DNA from: Lineus longissimus
Taxonomy: Eukaryota; Nemertea; Pilidiophora; Heteronemertea; Lineidae
Length of the DNA: 64,000 nt
Direction: 5' to 3'
Assembly (NCBI RefSeq): GCF_910592395.1
Contig: NC_088315.1
Location: 6,636,501 to 6,700,500 of the forward strand
The notes under the pieces are model-generated. The model saw only the letters and a list, made by a program, of their open reading frames with translations, ran no database searches and was not told the origin of the DNA. The position numbers and the translations under genes are program-made. Below, piece by piece: positions 46,936 through 60,771 of the stretch; the stretch's first letter is position 1; each line of letters starts with the position of its first letter.

Positions 46936-49580
46936 ATAATTCTCTAACAGAGTTGCCGATCATGAGTAGCCAGCACCCGAGAGGCTAATTTCGTATAATA
47001 GTTGAAGATGAAAACTGAACAGATGTACGAGAAATAGGTTTCATCTTCGACCACGAGCGAGGAGGGGAGTGAAAGTGCGTCACAGCAAGGACTACAAAGT
47101 TCTTTTTTATATTTACCTGCAAAAGACTTTTTTTTCTCATTTAAAGAAGCCTGGTTCCACAAGACTAGGACTTTAGTTGGACTGTCGAATCAGACAACAC
47201 GAATAATCAGCGCGGTGTAAATAGTGGAGCCGGTGTTGCCACTTCTAGAGTAACGTTACTTCACGTGTGCGGTTTCGCTGTACCACGTTCGTGTTTGGTA
47301 TCATTTGGGTGACCTTAGGCATATTAGGCAATGGACAATTCGTGTTATTTTCACAAAACGATTGAAGTGGTTTTCTTACCAAGACTAAAACAGCTGATCT
47401 ATTAGATGATTTGGTTTTGTTTATTCATCTTGCTGAGACAAATTGGTCAGCTCACACGCCACTGACCATGTTAAATGTTCCATTTTATTTCTTGCGTGGG
47501 TTGAATACTAGCTATCGTACAGCCCTCTACTCTCACAATAGTTGAGATGTGATCGCATTGAACGGATCTATATGTTCAAAAGTTACCCTGTCATGAGTCA
47601 AACATGTGCCACCATGTATAATTGTGTAACAAAAACGGAGAGATCGACCTACCAAATATCACGAGATCTCGCAGAGAGGCGAGTGGTTTATGTTATTTAT
47701 TTCACCATGTGCCTCACAATTGCCGCTAATTGAGCTGTCTTCTGAACTTTGCTTTTCATCTAGTTTTTCATGTACAGGTTCATGCCGTTTAACCGTGACG
47801 CAGTATACCCCAAATGAAGGTTTTTACGATCATTTTGCGGCGAAGCATTGGCAGAAAGAAAATATTGGAACAATTTAAAAAAAGATTTTCTGGATTTTTT
47901 CACTGGCAAGCTGCAAGATGGATTCCTGCATTGCAATTTGGGAACCTAGACGGGCGCTTACATGTTGGTACAGCGTAACACAATGTTGTTTGTATGGCAT
48001 TTATACATGTAGAATCTGTGGAAAGATGTTTTGGTCATCAGATACGGTAGAATGTCCACGTACAGCCAACTATGATCTGATTAATGCAAGTCACAAAAAT
48101 TGCACTGAGAGTTCATAGAAAATCGTGCAGTTTATACCAATTCGAGCCAGGCCACTTTAATACCCTGACCTAAGAGTCTCTCTAATTCTGGTCCGGTATT
48201 TTGTAGGTATTACTTGAACTCGTTGTTGATTTTGATAGTCATATGGGTCTATCGTGTATGGTTAGGGCACCGACCTGTTTACTGAAAACCAACGCCCACA
48301 ACTGATCGGGATAAGATGCCTCTAAAATGAATAATTGATGACAAAACGTGACTGAACCCCGCTTAAACTATCCCCTCGTTAAATATAGATCCTTGTGGTT
48401 TTCATCTCTAGCGCCTTTTTTAAACCAACAATGGTCTACAGCGTATTTAGATCAACTAATTAATAGATGAGTAATTTGCCTTAAGATCGGATCTTCTGTC
48501 ATCAATTCGGATGAATCATTGCGGGTCTATTTGATGTCGTTAAATAAGGGATGTCAATAAATGATGAAATATAGATGGTAAGGTATACTGTATTTGAATT
48601 TTTTGTTGGAATGAATAAGTAAGCACGGAAGAACAATCCATATCGTTATCAGAATCCTTTATTGGTCATCATTGTGTAGTCATGGTCGTATTACATGTAC
48701 ATGTACAATTACTTACAAGACCTGACTCGAGGACGACGAGGTGTTGTAAAAATAATCTTGGTAGTTTCAAAGTTCAATATCTTCTTTAAACTTGCCGTGA
48801 GCGATTTTCTTACGGAACCATTTTTTTCATCGAAGCTACCTCCGAAATGAAGGTGACGAATAAAATCGAGTAGGACATTATAGCATGTACATGTACTACT
48901 GAACAAGTATATGAGACTGAACAATAACACAAAAAGCCCTTCTGCACTTTTGATACAGCTATAGAAGTGCAAAGAGGTTAGAGAAAATTTGTAGCCATAA
49001 AACTTATACTAGTAGTCGCCAGATTAGAGCATTCTGTAATAATCAATTAACTTCTAGTAAAACCACCATATTTTTGTGAAGTAGTAAGACAACAAGACAA
49101 GAAATAAAACATTTTGCAAAATCTTTAATAATTGTCCTGTTTAGAATATCGATGTCTAATCCAATAATTATAGATTATGATATCGAACACAAAATCATTT
49201 TCAAAAGAATACTACAATCATTTGATAACATGTCATCATCAGACCTCTTTGTCAGTTTCTTCCCACTGTAGGTCGACCTTAAATGGCCATAGAAACGCAA
49301 CACCCGACGCCCTCCGGCTCGTCAAAGACCTATAATGATACAGTGTATCACTAGGTAAGGACTTAGAGGGGGTCTCATTTATAGGTCTGAATCAATACTT
49401 TATTGATTTGAGAGTTATATTATACGACTTGTGGCGTAGTTCAATACTTAGATTTTTCATCATACTGTTTCTCCATTTTGACTACATGTATAAGGAGAAT
49501 CTCGCTTATGAAATCCAGCTTATGTTATGGTTTAAAGGGGCACGCCGCAGATGAGAACCTGCACTCACTCAACTTTATAC
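46936..49580. other. Intergenic, no gene seen
   Basis: AT-rich with short chance frames and a TACATGTACATGTACA word near 48694. No exon, RNA gene or transposon end was recognised. Confidence 0.4.
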
Positions 49581-49805
49581 ACTCATAGAAATAATGGTTT
49601 CTGAGCTTTTGAAAAACTTCGGAAGGTTCTTTGACCAGCACGGATAGGCCAACACCGAGTAGATTGTTTTAGCTATATGAAAAACCTTTATTGGTTTTGA
49701 TTTCGCTAAAAAACCGCCAAGGCCAAGGCGTGCATATATATTTGTGTTAGCCGAAAAAAATATAAAATGTTTTCCAAAATTTAAAACCTTCAGAGCTCAA
49801 CAACT
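49581..49805. mobile_element. Diverged MITE (CACTCTTAGAAATAA family)
   Basis: It begins ACTCATAGAAATAATGG and has a core of AAAAACCGCCAAGG...GTGCATATATATTTGTG..TAGCCGAAAAA, matching the order of words in 29966-30217. The right end is decayed. Confidence 0.5.
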
Positions 49806-50712
49806 TTAGTGTTGGCATTCTTTGCATCGTTCGTGACCTAAATCTTGAATCTAGCGTAGGAAGGGAATTTTGGGTTCCGAAACCCGGACGGATGGGGTAT
49901 CTTTCAACAATTAACAGCAGCTTTTGTTGGTAATGAAATTCAAGGGGATATTGCTTTGAAAGGAAATGAAAATGTGAGTGCTAAGTGGTGCCTTGACGCT
50001 CCACAACCTACAAGTAAGCAGAGGCGTCGAAAGATTGAAACGTCACTAAATGTATCCTGTCACATACGCTATAGGCAGTTTTTTGTGACAAACATATAAT
50101 GATAATGATCCACAGTTCACTGCATCATACTATGATAGAGGAATCTGCCCGCAAAGAAGAGGGAATGTTCCGGAATTATCTTATCATCTATTGGTTATCA
50201 AATAATATGGTGTCAAATAAAACCGAATGATGGTCGAGTTTGTAATACATGTAATGTCTAGATGTTGCAAAGATTTGTCTATTAAATCAATGTGTTTCTA
50301 ATCTTAACTCAACAATTAAAATATCGTGACAGCTAGTAGCCAAAGGATTCGGCAGCTGAATAATTGATACGAATTATTCAATATTTCTAAATATTGCATC
50401 ACCAAGCAAATATCGCTGGGATCAAACCGATTGAAAACCACTTATACAGTGTATAGTACGCAAAATAAGATATCGGCATAAAACAATATACACAACTCTT
50501 GAAAAGTTCTCTATCGACTAAAAGATCGGAAATCATATCTCCGAATTCGCGATTTTTAAATTTCATATGCACTTTTATTTATACAATGTAATTAAATGAT
50601 TTTTAGGTTTACATTGGTGCTTGTCGATATCGGTATGATATGGAGAATTTTGCACCCTTAAAGGACACGACAATACAAAATTATGTTTTGAAATGTTACT
50701 TTACAAGAATAT
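49806..50712. other. Intergenic, no gene seen
   Basis: No exon, RNA gene or repeat boundary was recognised. Confidence 0.4.
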
Positions 50713-50840
50713 ACATTGGGCGATATGAATAAAGACTAGCAAATGCTTTTACTTCAATTCTGTACAGAAAGGCCTAGTGTAAATGTACATAAAGTTTTAG
50801 ATAAAAGCGTTTGCTAGTCTTTATTCATATCACCCATTGT
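50713..50840. mobile_element. 39-bp inverted repeat (hairpin MITE)
   Basis: ACATTGGGCGATATGAATAA...GCAAATGCTTTTA at 50713-50751 pairs with 50802-50840 with only about three mismatches, around a 50-base spacer. The arms contain AAAGACTAGCAAA. Their similarity suggests a young insertion or a structured locus. Confidence 0.8.
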
Positions 50841-53765
50841 CTTGTTTTGCATTGGCTACCAAAGATTTCAAGTAGCAGCATAAGGTTAGATATCCGATTC
50901 GTTCTCCATCATTGGACATCGCAAACACGAAACAAAACTCACGGACAAAATTAAAGGATATCTCCTTACAATTTAGCATTGGGAAATGAGATATGTGTTC
51001 ATAACAATGTCACAATGTACATGTAATTAAGAAATTACACATGATAGACTGCTGGTAACTTATCCAGGCAAGTAGTACATTGTAACTATGACAATGTATT
51101 AGCGCATGGTAGTGTCCATTGAAATTAAACAATAACTGATTCTCTATACGCAATCTTAAGGACTAAAATTTAAAAATTAATTTCGTTAAAGTAAAAAAAA
51201 ATACCTATGAATACAGAAGACGTGAAATCGATATTGATGAAACGATACTTTACGAGAAAAATTGTCCCTGGGCTTTTTGAATCGTTGGATCTTTTTAAAA
51301 GTTTAGGTAGTTATTAATTGGTATATGTTTCTGTTTCCGGGGGGGTTGTTATCATTGAGTTTAAATATTAAATGTTACACATACCGAAATTGGTCCCTGG
51401 CACGAGCCAGGTATGTTTTTATAGTTTATTATCTGGCGGACCCCATGTACGCCCGAAAATAGATCTTAGGTCGCAAAGATATTTTTTAGTTTTGCAATTT
51501 TCATGATGATGGATCTGACATTTTGTCTAAAAACAGAACCAACGCGTGGGACGCGTTTTTCGTTCTTTGGGCGTTTAGGCAACCCACTCAACGTACAGAT
51601 GATGTGCCAGCATGTAGAAACGCCTCTAATCCGTCCAACGGAAAGCAAATATGATGTTATGTGGTTATCCTTTGATGCATATGCCCGACCTCGTGCTGTG
51701 ATGTTTCATAACAGGCTCCTCTGAATGCAACCCTGACCGACTAACTTACTGTAATTCCCGTCAACATAAACATCTCCGACACTGCACGGCTCAGATACGC
51801 TCATACCGCAAAATTGTTAAATGTCAAGATAAAAGGCACCTTTTAACATAATAAAACGGTCCATATTGCTATAATAGTGTATCTTTATCTACTTGCATGA
51901 TATACCAGTTTGTGCAATGATCTTTACTCCAAGGTTTGTGTAACATGTTTAAAATGTATGTATCGTATCACAGGGATCCACTTTACAATAAACCTTTATC
52001 AAATAATGAGGCATATCGATGGTTTGCAAATCGAAGATAAAAAATGACACATTGCGTCAGAAACAGTGCGCAATTTTGAACAGCTATTACTACGCATTAA
52101 GTCATTATACAAAACTTTTCAAATGATTGTATCTTATCATTAACATATCCGTATCCTCCAATGGGCAGCTAAAGTCAGATATGTACTACATGAAGTTTAT
52201 AGTTGCCACCATAAACAATCGTTAATGCTGACAATACATTATGTCAATATATAACAAAAAGTTTTAAATGATTAATTTACAGAGGTATCCCCAGGACATA
52301 TGAACGACAGCCTGTTGCAGTTCCGCCCGAATGTTGTATGGATCGCCTGCACAAAAAATCTCATCGTTTTATTGCACCTATTGATAATTTTGATGTTTCT
52401 TTTTTGTTGTCTGAATGAGCTCGTGATATCTGAGATTTGCATCGATACCAATAACAAGGAGAGGTTGGTAACCGTGGGCGTGGAGTTGATGCGGGGTTAT
52501 CCATTACGCGCAAAGCAGTTTATTGTTTGGTTTTGCTCAAGTGAACAAATGCCAATAGGTAAGCATCATTATGTTCGGTAAACAATTGGTTTTAAAGTTA
52601 TATGGATTTCGATTGTTTTTGATAAGCATAGAGGTTGTCGATGTTTTGGTATAATTCACAGCAGTATATGAACAATGAAGGCAAAGTACGGTTATATTGG
52701 AAAGAGAACCTTTCGTTGAAGCAGGGACTCCCTGTTTACCCCCTTGTTAAAACGGCAACATTTTGCATGGTTTCCTCAATAATAGCAATCACATCGGGTA
52801 AGTCTACACGTGCTATTGCAAGTGCTAATAGACTTGACGTGCAATTGATGAGACAGCGCCACCGATTTGCTACATACCATTTGCTATAACATATTTGCCT
52901 TCAAGAGTACGGAACTTAGATTCTTTATACCCCCTAGGGCCTACATTTTCCATTTAAGGACCCTAGACATTGAATATCAAGCATGTCAAGAAGACCTTCC
53001 TTAGTTTATAATATGTGGCCCGCAGTTTCCAGCAATATGATTTATTGTGAGATTTTCACAGACATTCAATACTTCAGAAAGAAGTGCTTGTTTTGGAACC
53101 GGTAGTTACTTGCCTTCAGTCGCTTTCAGCTGATTAGTCAAGAAGTCGTAATTGTACTTGAAGCTCGTACTTGTCTGAAAGTATCTAGATTATAACTGTA
53201 AAACGGGGTTTCAACAGCATGGAGGTTGCATCTCAGGCTGATCGACTACCTGTGAGTGCATTATCTGAGGGAAACGGCACTATACATTTTTTAAAAGATT
53301 GGACCATCTGCTTTTATACCGTGTGACGCTGCACATGCAAGACCTTGTTAAACAATGAACGGCAAACAAATTTCATCTAGAGCGGCAGACAGAGAACCTT
53401 TGAAAAAGTGTCTTAAAGTCTTGGAAAAACTATTGAGGCAGATGTCAAGAGTATGGCGCGTCACGTGTGTCGCCTTTGGCACAAAAAGCGATTGATACCT
53501 GGCTCTTTGTCTTGAAGAGTCCTTATGCTATTCTTCAAACCTTTCTTTGCCCCTTTGAGTTAGAGATACCCTGGTGGATGGTGAATCAATTAGGCCACAC
53601 GCCAGCGATCACAAAAAGGAACGTCTGCATTATTAGCCAGTCGGTCAATACCCTGTGCGTCTTCCAAGTTCTTTGTTGCCTGCACCTGCACACCATATTG
53701 TAAACGTACCTCATGTGTATGAAAAAATAATGATGATAAAAAAATATTTCACCTCTTAAGTTGAA
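50841..53765. other. Gene-poor stretch
   Basis: No gene could be supported. Open frames at 52300-52581 and 52635-52889 each end at a good donor (GTAAGC near 52560, GTAAGTC near 52799), but the acceptor and donor phases do not join and no domain is visible. Confidence 0.4.
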
Positions 53766-54440
53766 ACTCAAGTTTGGCATACAACAGCGAAGAACAGTGC
53801 AAGGTGCGCGGTCTTCTCACCATATACCACAAAGAAATGTCAATCATTGTAATATTTCTAGGAATATGGCCAGAAAAATATTGTTGTGTTACTAGATATC
53901 CTCGCTTTTGCCACCTCCTGCATTCCCTAATGAAAGGTTTCACAATACGCCTTAGGGGATTTTACGCCTATGTCAACCTAAAATGGACATATCTTGGTAT
54001 TGTGATACGCGATATTGCCACTGTTCTATTTTCACGATAATTTGGTAAGGTCAAACAAAAGGTAAATTACTTCTTTCAGATGTGTTCCCATATTTGTTCA
54101 TATAAATTCGAAACAAATACATCAGTGTTGTCACACAAATGAAATATTGTCTTGTCGTAGAAAAGGGCATTATACTCAAGTTTCCCAACACATGGCAGAA
54201 ATAAATGTCAGTCATCAGTAGTGTCAAGGCCAGTTCTGTGTTGTGACACGAAATAGATGTACTTTTGCCACCTCCATCGAATCTCTATTTGAAAGGTTAA
54301 ATAGTTCACCCCCGGTGTTCTCACGCCCATTTTAATCCAATCCCATGAACATGATCATTTCTGGCTAAAGTGAGTGATGTTATGATACGAGATATAGCCA
54401 CTAATCTATAACCCCTACAGTTGTGTAAGGTCAAACAAAA
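53766..54440. repeat. Diverged tandem duplication of ~0.35-0.4 kb
   Basis: Collinear words recur about 355-410 bases apart: ACTCAAGTTT (53766 and 54174), TTTTGCCACCTCC (53906 and 54263), GATACG(C/A)GATAT(T/A)GCCACT, and AAGGTCAAACAAAA (54047 and 54427). The copies have diverged, with many indels, and are non-coding. Confidence 0.65.
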
Positions 54441-54517
54441 AGTCGTAGGCAAACACTAAATGATATCCATAACATGATATTTCTGAGTTATTTTGTTGAC
54501 CTAAGGAAGGTTTTATA

Positions 54518-54543
54518 GTCGTCGTCGACGTCGTCGTCGTCGT
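54518..54543. repeat. GTC/GAC trinucleotide repeat
   Basis: Near-perfect GTC repeats interrupted by one GAC, in AT-rich surroundings. Confidence 0.85.
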
Positions 54544-55991
54544 TATCATCCTCGCCGTCATTAATTTTCAGTTGATGCTAACCTATTGCGGCGCTTAAAG
54601 AATATTACTGCTGGCGTGTCTGCCTCTTTGCTATTAGATTCCGAGCTCTGCAGTCGTGGCATGTTGTCAAACTGCCACTCATTGCGAAACAACGTTGCTC
54701 TTTAAGACATTTGGTGGCATTAGCGTATGATAACCATTACTTTGTCACGAGTTTGACCGATATGTACATCTTACAAAAACGGTCACATGACCTTTCATAA
54801 CTGACTGAGGTGAATCATTCCCGGGCTGCTTGAAAACTGCATCCAATAAACAATGAAAAATAACAAAGCATCCTCTTAAACGATTGGATGACTCTTGTGA
54901 TTAGCTATCTCGGCGAAGTACCCTGTTAGGTAGACAGTATCTAAAGTGGAAAGGTGATATATATGATTAACCATGATTGTTCTGAATGCAACGAGAACAA
55001 TAAGGATCCGCAGAGCCTGGTTAACACTGCCGGTGCAGTGTACCACCACGCAATCACCGGGTTAGAATACTGTGAAAACGCAGATTTGTCGGTGGTCAGT
55101 GACTTAAAACCAATATTTTGAGCACCTAGGGATATGGGTCAATGGCACAATGTGGCCTCCTTAGTAAATAAATTCAAGGTTGGAATTGATAAACAGATTC
55201 AACAAATAACACGAGAGAAGATTCATTCAAAAATACATCGGATACAGCGTGCGAAAAGTTGATTTTCAGAAATATTGAAAATATATTTGAATAAAATATT
55301 GACGTTATCGAACACTTTTTGCATTATTGACGTTTTACGTTGTAATCATAATTTAATAGCACATTACAAATAGAAATTACCTTTTAAAATAAAATCTTTA
55401 TTTCAAAAGAATTATTGGTATTCGTAGGCCTTTATTTATTGACGATTTATCACTGCGCTATCATCGGTTTCCAATAACTTAGTGAAATTTTTTTTAATGA
55501 TTTAAAAAATTTTAAAACGTAGGTTTTGCAATCCCTACGAGCCATCGTTTTAGTTTTACGGCAAATAGTTAATAACAAATTTAGTATCATCTCAATCACT
55601 AGCACTGGGTAATTCGTGTTCAATCACGATCAGGGCTAATGAAACTAGTCATCGGGGTTCATCGACCTTTTGATATCTTTGACAATAACGTTTCAAGTGA
55701 TAACTCTGGAGAGGCCAAAATTCACGCTCATGAAATATTCGTGCAAATCTGCGGCAGTGTATAGTCGAGTAAGTAAAATGGGCTCGAAACCTTCGACATA
55801 CCGTACGAGGCGGTCGCCTTACCAATAGGCCATTGAGATCGGCGCACACACATAAATGTACATGTATTGTAAACCTAAGTACATTGTACCCTCTTCCACA
55901 TCCTTTATTATTAGACACAACTACATACTAGTATCTTCCCATAACCGCTGACACGGTTGGATCAGATTTCGAAGTACATGTATCGCCACAA
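54544..55991. other. Intergenic, no gene seen
   Basis: No exon, RNA gene or transposon end was recognised. It is strongly AT-rich at 55200-55620. Confidence 0.4.
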
Positions 55992-56065
55992 GACGGCGCT
56001 GACGGCCAGTTTTTTACGATTGACCAATCAAGCCTCAGCGAGGTTGAGCCGTCATCGCCGTTAGA
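55992..56065. repeat. GC-rich imperfect hairpin with CCAAT
   Basis: GACGGCGCTGACGGC (55992-56006) pairs with GCCGTCATCGCCGTT (56048-56062) with one inner mismatch. The loop contains GACCAATCAA. The 300 bases downstream are CpG-richer than the surroundings, which could mark a promoter. Confidence 0.45.
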
Positions 56066-59000
56066 CACTTTTTGATTGGATCAGGCATGTGTATGAAAAT
56101 GTGCACGCCGTTTCGACGGTAAATCGGCCGGATTTTGCATGTTCACACTCGCCTGTACGTTGTGGGGTTTGTTTGATGCTCTCGGTCCAACTGACCCAAT
56201 TTTATGTGTCGTTGCGGAGTCTCTCGGGGTAAATTCTTCTTTTTTAATTTCCCGAGCAAAGAGGTTATTTCCCTGATGCGAGATTGCGATCTATCGGTGA
56301 CTTACGTTTTCTGTTCTAACCGACCCGAAGCAGTTTCGAAGTGCGTTAAAATCGACGGAACCGCTTTGGTAGTTTAGGATACAAGCTGCATAATGTAGCC
56401 CAAACACATGCGGAAGATCAGGGGTAAGGACGTGGGTGTAAGGCAAATTGATCACCATCGTTACTTATAACATGCCCAATGGTGGAAATACGCACACGGG
56501 GATTTTCTTAAATAGCGCTGTAAATCATCAACCCATCTGGTATCGGAACACAATAACATGTTTTTGTGTGCATTTACCAATTTTCTTTATTCTTTTGGAA
56601 TAATATTTGGAGACATGGAGAACATTTGAGAAATAATGATCCGTAATATCGAATGTTCGTGCCATGTTGATGAGTATCTCTGAACAGTCCATCATGTGGC
56701 CATCTAAGGATTCTGGCTAATCTCCCTATAGGTCCGTGTTACGACGAAGTACCAGTTCAACTCGAATCGATTCGATACACCCACGACAGTAGTTCAGAAA
56801 ATATTTGATTTTCCCGGGGACACAACAAAGATATTACCAATAAGAACTTGAATGCTCTACCAGGCACTTGATGAAACTTTTCGGAATGTTTCTCTCTGTC
56901 GCTAACGGATATTATCATGACGAAGTGTTCATTGTTCATATTTCCTCTTAAATTATTTTTTTTTCCAAATAAGCGTGTAAACACTGCTTTATCACGCTGC
57001 AGCCTGAGTTTAAAAATGACCATTGCCATGAAACCGGGTACACCCGTGGGCGACCAATCCCAATCATGCTATTGCAGCCCCTAGAACCATGAGAAAAGCC
57101 GAAGGAAGATACAGCCTATACAACGAAGATAATAGTGTATTGTCAAATCGAAATGATTACATCATCAAATCTATAATAATTTCCAATATTGTCCTTCAGA
57201 TATCTCATTTAACAACATTGTATTTACGTGATGGGTTTTGAAGTGGTTGGAATGTGAAGGTCTAGTGTCATCAATTCAGTACTGCCTGGTTTTATATCGT
57301 TTGAATTGATACGTTTAAAAAAAACATTTACATATAGTTCAATCGTGTATGCGTATATGCCGGTGATATGAAAAAGCGTAATTTAGCAGCTATTACCCAT
57401 CGGTTCATCAGTGGGTACTGCCCTTCTTAAAAGAAGTACATTTATTGCAGAAAACCCATTTTGGGTCAGCATCATGTCATGAAATATTTAGTGTCACAAT
57501 CTGTCGTTGCCAAAGAGATGAGATTTTTCATCTCAGGGAAAAGGATTATCGTATATGGACGAGATATCACGATCAGCAAAACAAAAAAGCCATAATGTGG
57601 AAGGTGTACATGTACATTGTATGTACATTTGTACATTCCAAGATATCCCGTCTGTAATGCATTGCAATGTTAATGAGTTAAAAAGTGTAAATGTGTTTAT
57701 ACTAGTGTGCTGGTTTGAGTGCCTTTTGGTCGAGGCTTGCAGCCATTTTTTCATTATTTGACCAATCATGTGAACGGTTACTGTGAATACCCTCACCACT
57801 TAAACCTTGCGCAAGAAGAGTGTATTAGGCAGCGCCAGCTAGGTGGCTGAAGCTTCTATGCTCGTATTAACTGGTTCAACGAAGTGAAACCGCGGCGTGA
57901 CTGCATCAATGTTTGATTTCTAAACGTGCTTAGGCGTTGGTCAACATCTTTACGCTTAAATTTGACCTGCGGTGGTTTCGTCTCTGTCAATGGTTCAGCA
58001 GCAGAGAAGGGCGCCGACCAGCTGTGAAGAGTAAAGAAAAGTTGGTTTCGTTCATTTGTTCTGTTTTATACTTTGTTGCGACGTCTTTGAAATTATACTG
58101 AATGGGTCTTACCCAAACATGACATGACAAGCGTTATTTCATCGGAGCTAATAAAAACGATAATGAGATAATATCACGATCAGATATTAATTCAGCGAAC
58201 CCTAAACCATTCGTTAATTATGTTACCCATTAGCAAGACTTAAAACGGCAAAAAATACCACCGATACGCTCTAAACCTGATCGTCATTAATCTATCTGAT
58301 AGCTATTATCAACCAGAATAAGATAGTTACTTCGTGACGCAATACGCATTTCATTCACAAAACAGTTCAATGTACTTAAACCGCGCATATGGGGAACATA
58401 AGCATCTACCCCCACTGTCAACTCATGACGCCACAAAACATTAAGCCAAATCATAACTAAAGCTATTGGACTGATATGCAAAAATACCGGTGTTGGCGCA
58501 TCTCCATTTTTGAAAGATATGGAATATATGGATGTACGTAAATATCGTAAAAGGCAATTTTGACGATAAGTGTTCGGCAGTGGAAATATTCTTAATCATA
58601 TCACGGACACCAGGTATGCATTAATGAATCCTTGCGGACACTAAATTATATCTAGGGCCCATGATTATATTCACTCGCATGATACTGAAAGACAAACTCA
58701 ATGCGTCGCATTATATACATTCTTTCGGCATTTTTTTCCAGCGAGAATCTGTGCTCCAAGAGCGAGGAATCCTATATTTAATTGCTTAAAAATTACGGGT
58801 TCGTTATTGCCATCGGCAATTCCGGTAAGACGGATACTATTCTCGCGCGATTTCGTTAAAAATCGCTATTTTTGCTTGGCAATATATCGCCGCAGCGGCA
58901 AACCGCGGCGCTTTCACGCTGTAGTGGAATCAGTTTCTACCGGCACATCACACAATTGCCATTGATGAGGCTGTATTTAAGCATTTTAGGTATCCAAAGA

Positions 59001-59247
59001 AAAATACTAGTACATGTATATGAGATGAGACTCGCTGTTGTTGATAGACGTACTATTCATGTTCATGCTGACATGAACATAAATTTATTTCCCCAGCACA
59101 GCATACACGCCATCGTTTGAGGCGAGCGTTTCAACTTTTTTCCTACTCGACGTGTTTTCATATTATTTCAAAGTCTCAGTTGGATGACAACCAAGAACAC
59201 TTTCGGCAAGCGATGCATCGGCTACCGAACAAAAGCTGTCGAAGCTG
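56066..59247. other. Gene-poor stretch
   Basis: No gene could be supported. A CpG-richer part runs to about 56380; beyond it only chance frames were seen. Confidence 0.4.
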
Positions 59248-59281
59248 CACTCTTAGAAATAATATTTTTCGAGCTTTTAAT
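59248..59281. mobile_element. MITE end fragment (CACTCTTAGAAATAA family)
   Basis: CACTCTTAGAAATAATATTT followed by TTCGAGCTTTT matches the left end of the elements at 29966 and 49581. The rest of the element is missing. Confidence 0.5.
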
Positions 59282-59802
59282 TTGTTTTCCCAGCCAATAC
59301 GGGTATACAGCACCTATAGTTTCGTGGCCAAATGGGTTAATTCGTCACAGGGCTTGTGAACTCGCGTCTAGATAATTACTTGCAAGAGACCTACATACAG
59401 AAAGCAGTGAAGAAGACGGTGAGATTCGCGTCATCACACTTACACCGTAGATGAAATACAACTACCGGATATCACGATGCAGTGCGGATATTGCCGTAAC
59501 TCGTGACCGTTTCAGTTTTCTGTAACAGTGAAGAATTGCAAATCTAGCAACGCTGGACTGTAACGTCATATATACCAGGGTCTCAGGTCGTCGCAATTGT
59601 GAGTGTCGGCATTTCTTTACGGTCACGTTTGCTTTATCTGGCTGAAGAACAGCAAGGAGTAAAGCGCAGGTACGTCAGTTCCTAGTGTCACTCCTCCGTG
59701 TACGTGCATGGGGGACTGACCTTTTCTAATGTCGTGCCCTATTATAATGTTCTAGCCTGCGATCATAAACTACACGTACATATATATACGGTAAACCGCC
59801 GA

Positions 59803-59860
59803 ACTTTCGCGAGCGTTTCATTTTTGCAGATTTTTGCAAATTACCGAGATTCGCGAAAGT
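59803..59860. repeat. Short inverted repeat, ACTTTCGCGA
   Basis: ACTTTCGCGA (59803-59812) and its perfect complement (59851-59860) flank a T-rich spacer. Further CGCAAAAAT words follow to about 59960. It is probably part of a small transposon whose ends I could not place. Confidence 0.45.
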
Positions 59861-60591
59861 ATAATTCTCAAAACCGAAAGAAATTTATTCATTAGTCCGC
59901 AAAAATTAAAACACTAGCGTAAGGTTTATTTTATTGGAAGAAATTTCTCAAAACGCAAAAATACGTGAACATTTGGCAGCACATGTGTTATCCATATTCT
60001 CCACTCATTGACACACTCATACAAAAAAATCGCTCGACGTAACTTCAATGCCCAACCTAATTACTTCCTCTCTTTGATTAGTAATTATCTTCACCCACTA
60101 ATTGGAACGTAAGCAAATACCGTTGAAAAGGCAATAGGGAGCTAATATTGAGAAGAAAATGGTACTTTTTATATACATGTATGTCAATTTAGTACTATAT
60201 CGCGTTTCACGATGTATATGTCCGTTAGCTCGAGTTACAAACGGTCAATGGGATGGTGGTAATTTTTTTCTTTTGCTAACAGGTACAAGTCTGATTGACC
60301 GCGTCAGAATTAAAATTACCCAGTCGAGACCATAATATAAATATTATTTAAACGAAAATGTCCAACCTGAGGGTGTCCAGAGTCGGCATCTCAAATCAAT
60401 TCTACAAAACTGTCTTTGACATCACCAATTTGATTCGATTTACCGCAATATGACATTTGACACCAAAGATGTTGCAATCCCATACGAGTTATAATTCTCT
60501 ATCTACTAGTAATTGACAAAACACACTTTCCCAATTATCTGCATCGTTTCTTAGTGAAACCACGGACGATCAAATGCACCAGGTCCGCTGT

Positions 60592-60771
60592 CACGGTACC
60601 GAATCGTAGGCTTATTATACGACCCTCGCTTGATTTTTTTTGCTGGTAACATTGCGGGAAGGATTGCATTACATGTACATCCCCCTAAAAATTGTTTGGA
60701 GAGATCGGGCGGGTCTGTTGTCGTCGGAAATCTATTCCCCTCACAATAAGGTCGTACGATTCGGCACCGTG
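60592..60771. mobile_element. MITE-like element related to 36199-36332
   Basis: CACGGTACCGAATCGTA (60592) and TACGATTCGGCACCGTG (60755-60771) are inverted repeats with one mismatch. The interior carries AGATCGGGCGGGTCT...CGGAAATCTATTCCCCTCAC, shared with the element at 36.2-36.3 kb. Confidence 0.6.

Noticed and set aside
52300-52889. Two neighbouring frames each ending at a good donor
   Set aside because: Donor and acceptor phases are incompatible and the peptides lack domains.
53467-53703. 78-codon frame on the + strand
   Set aside because: No recognised family or splice support.
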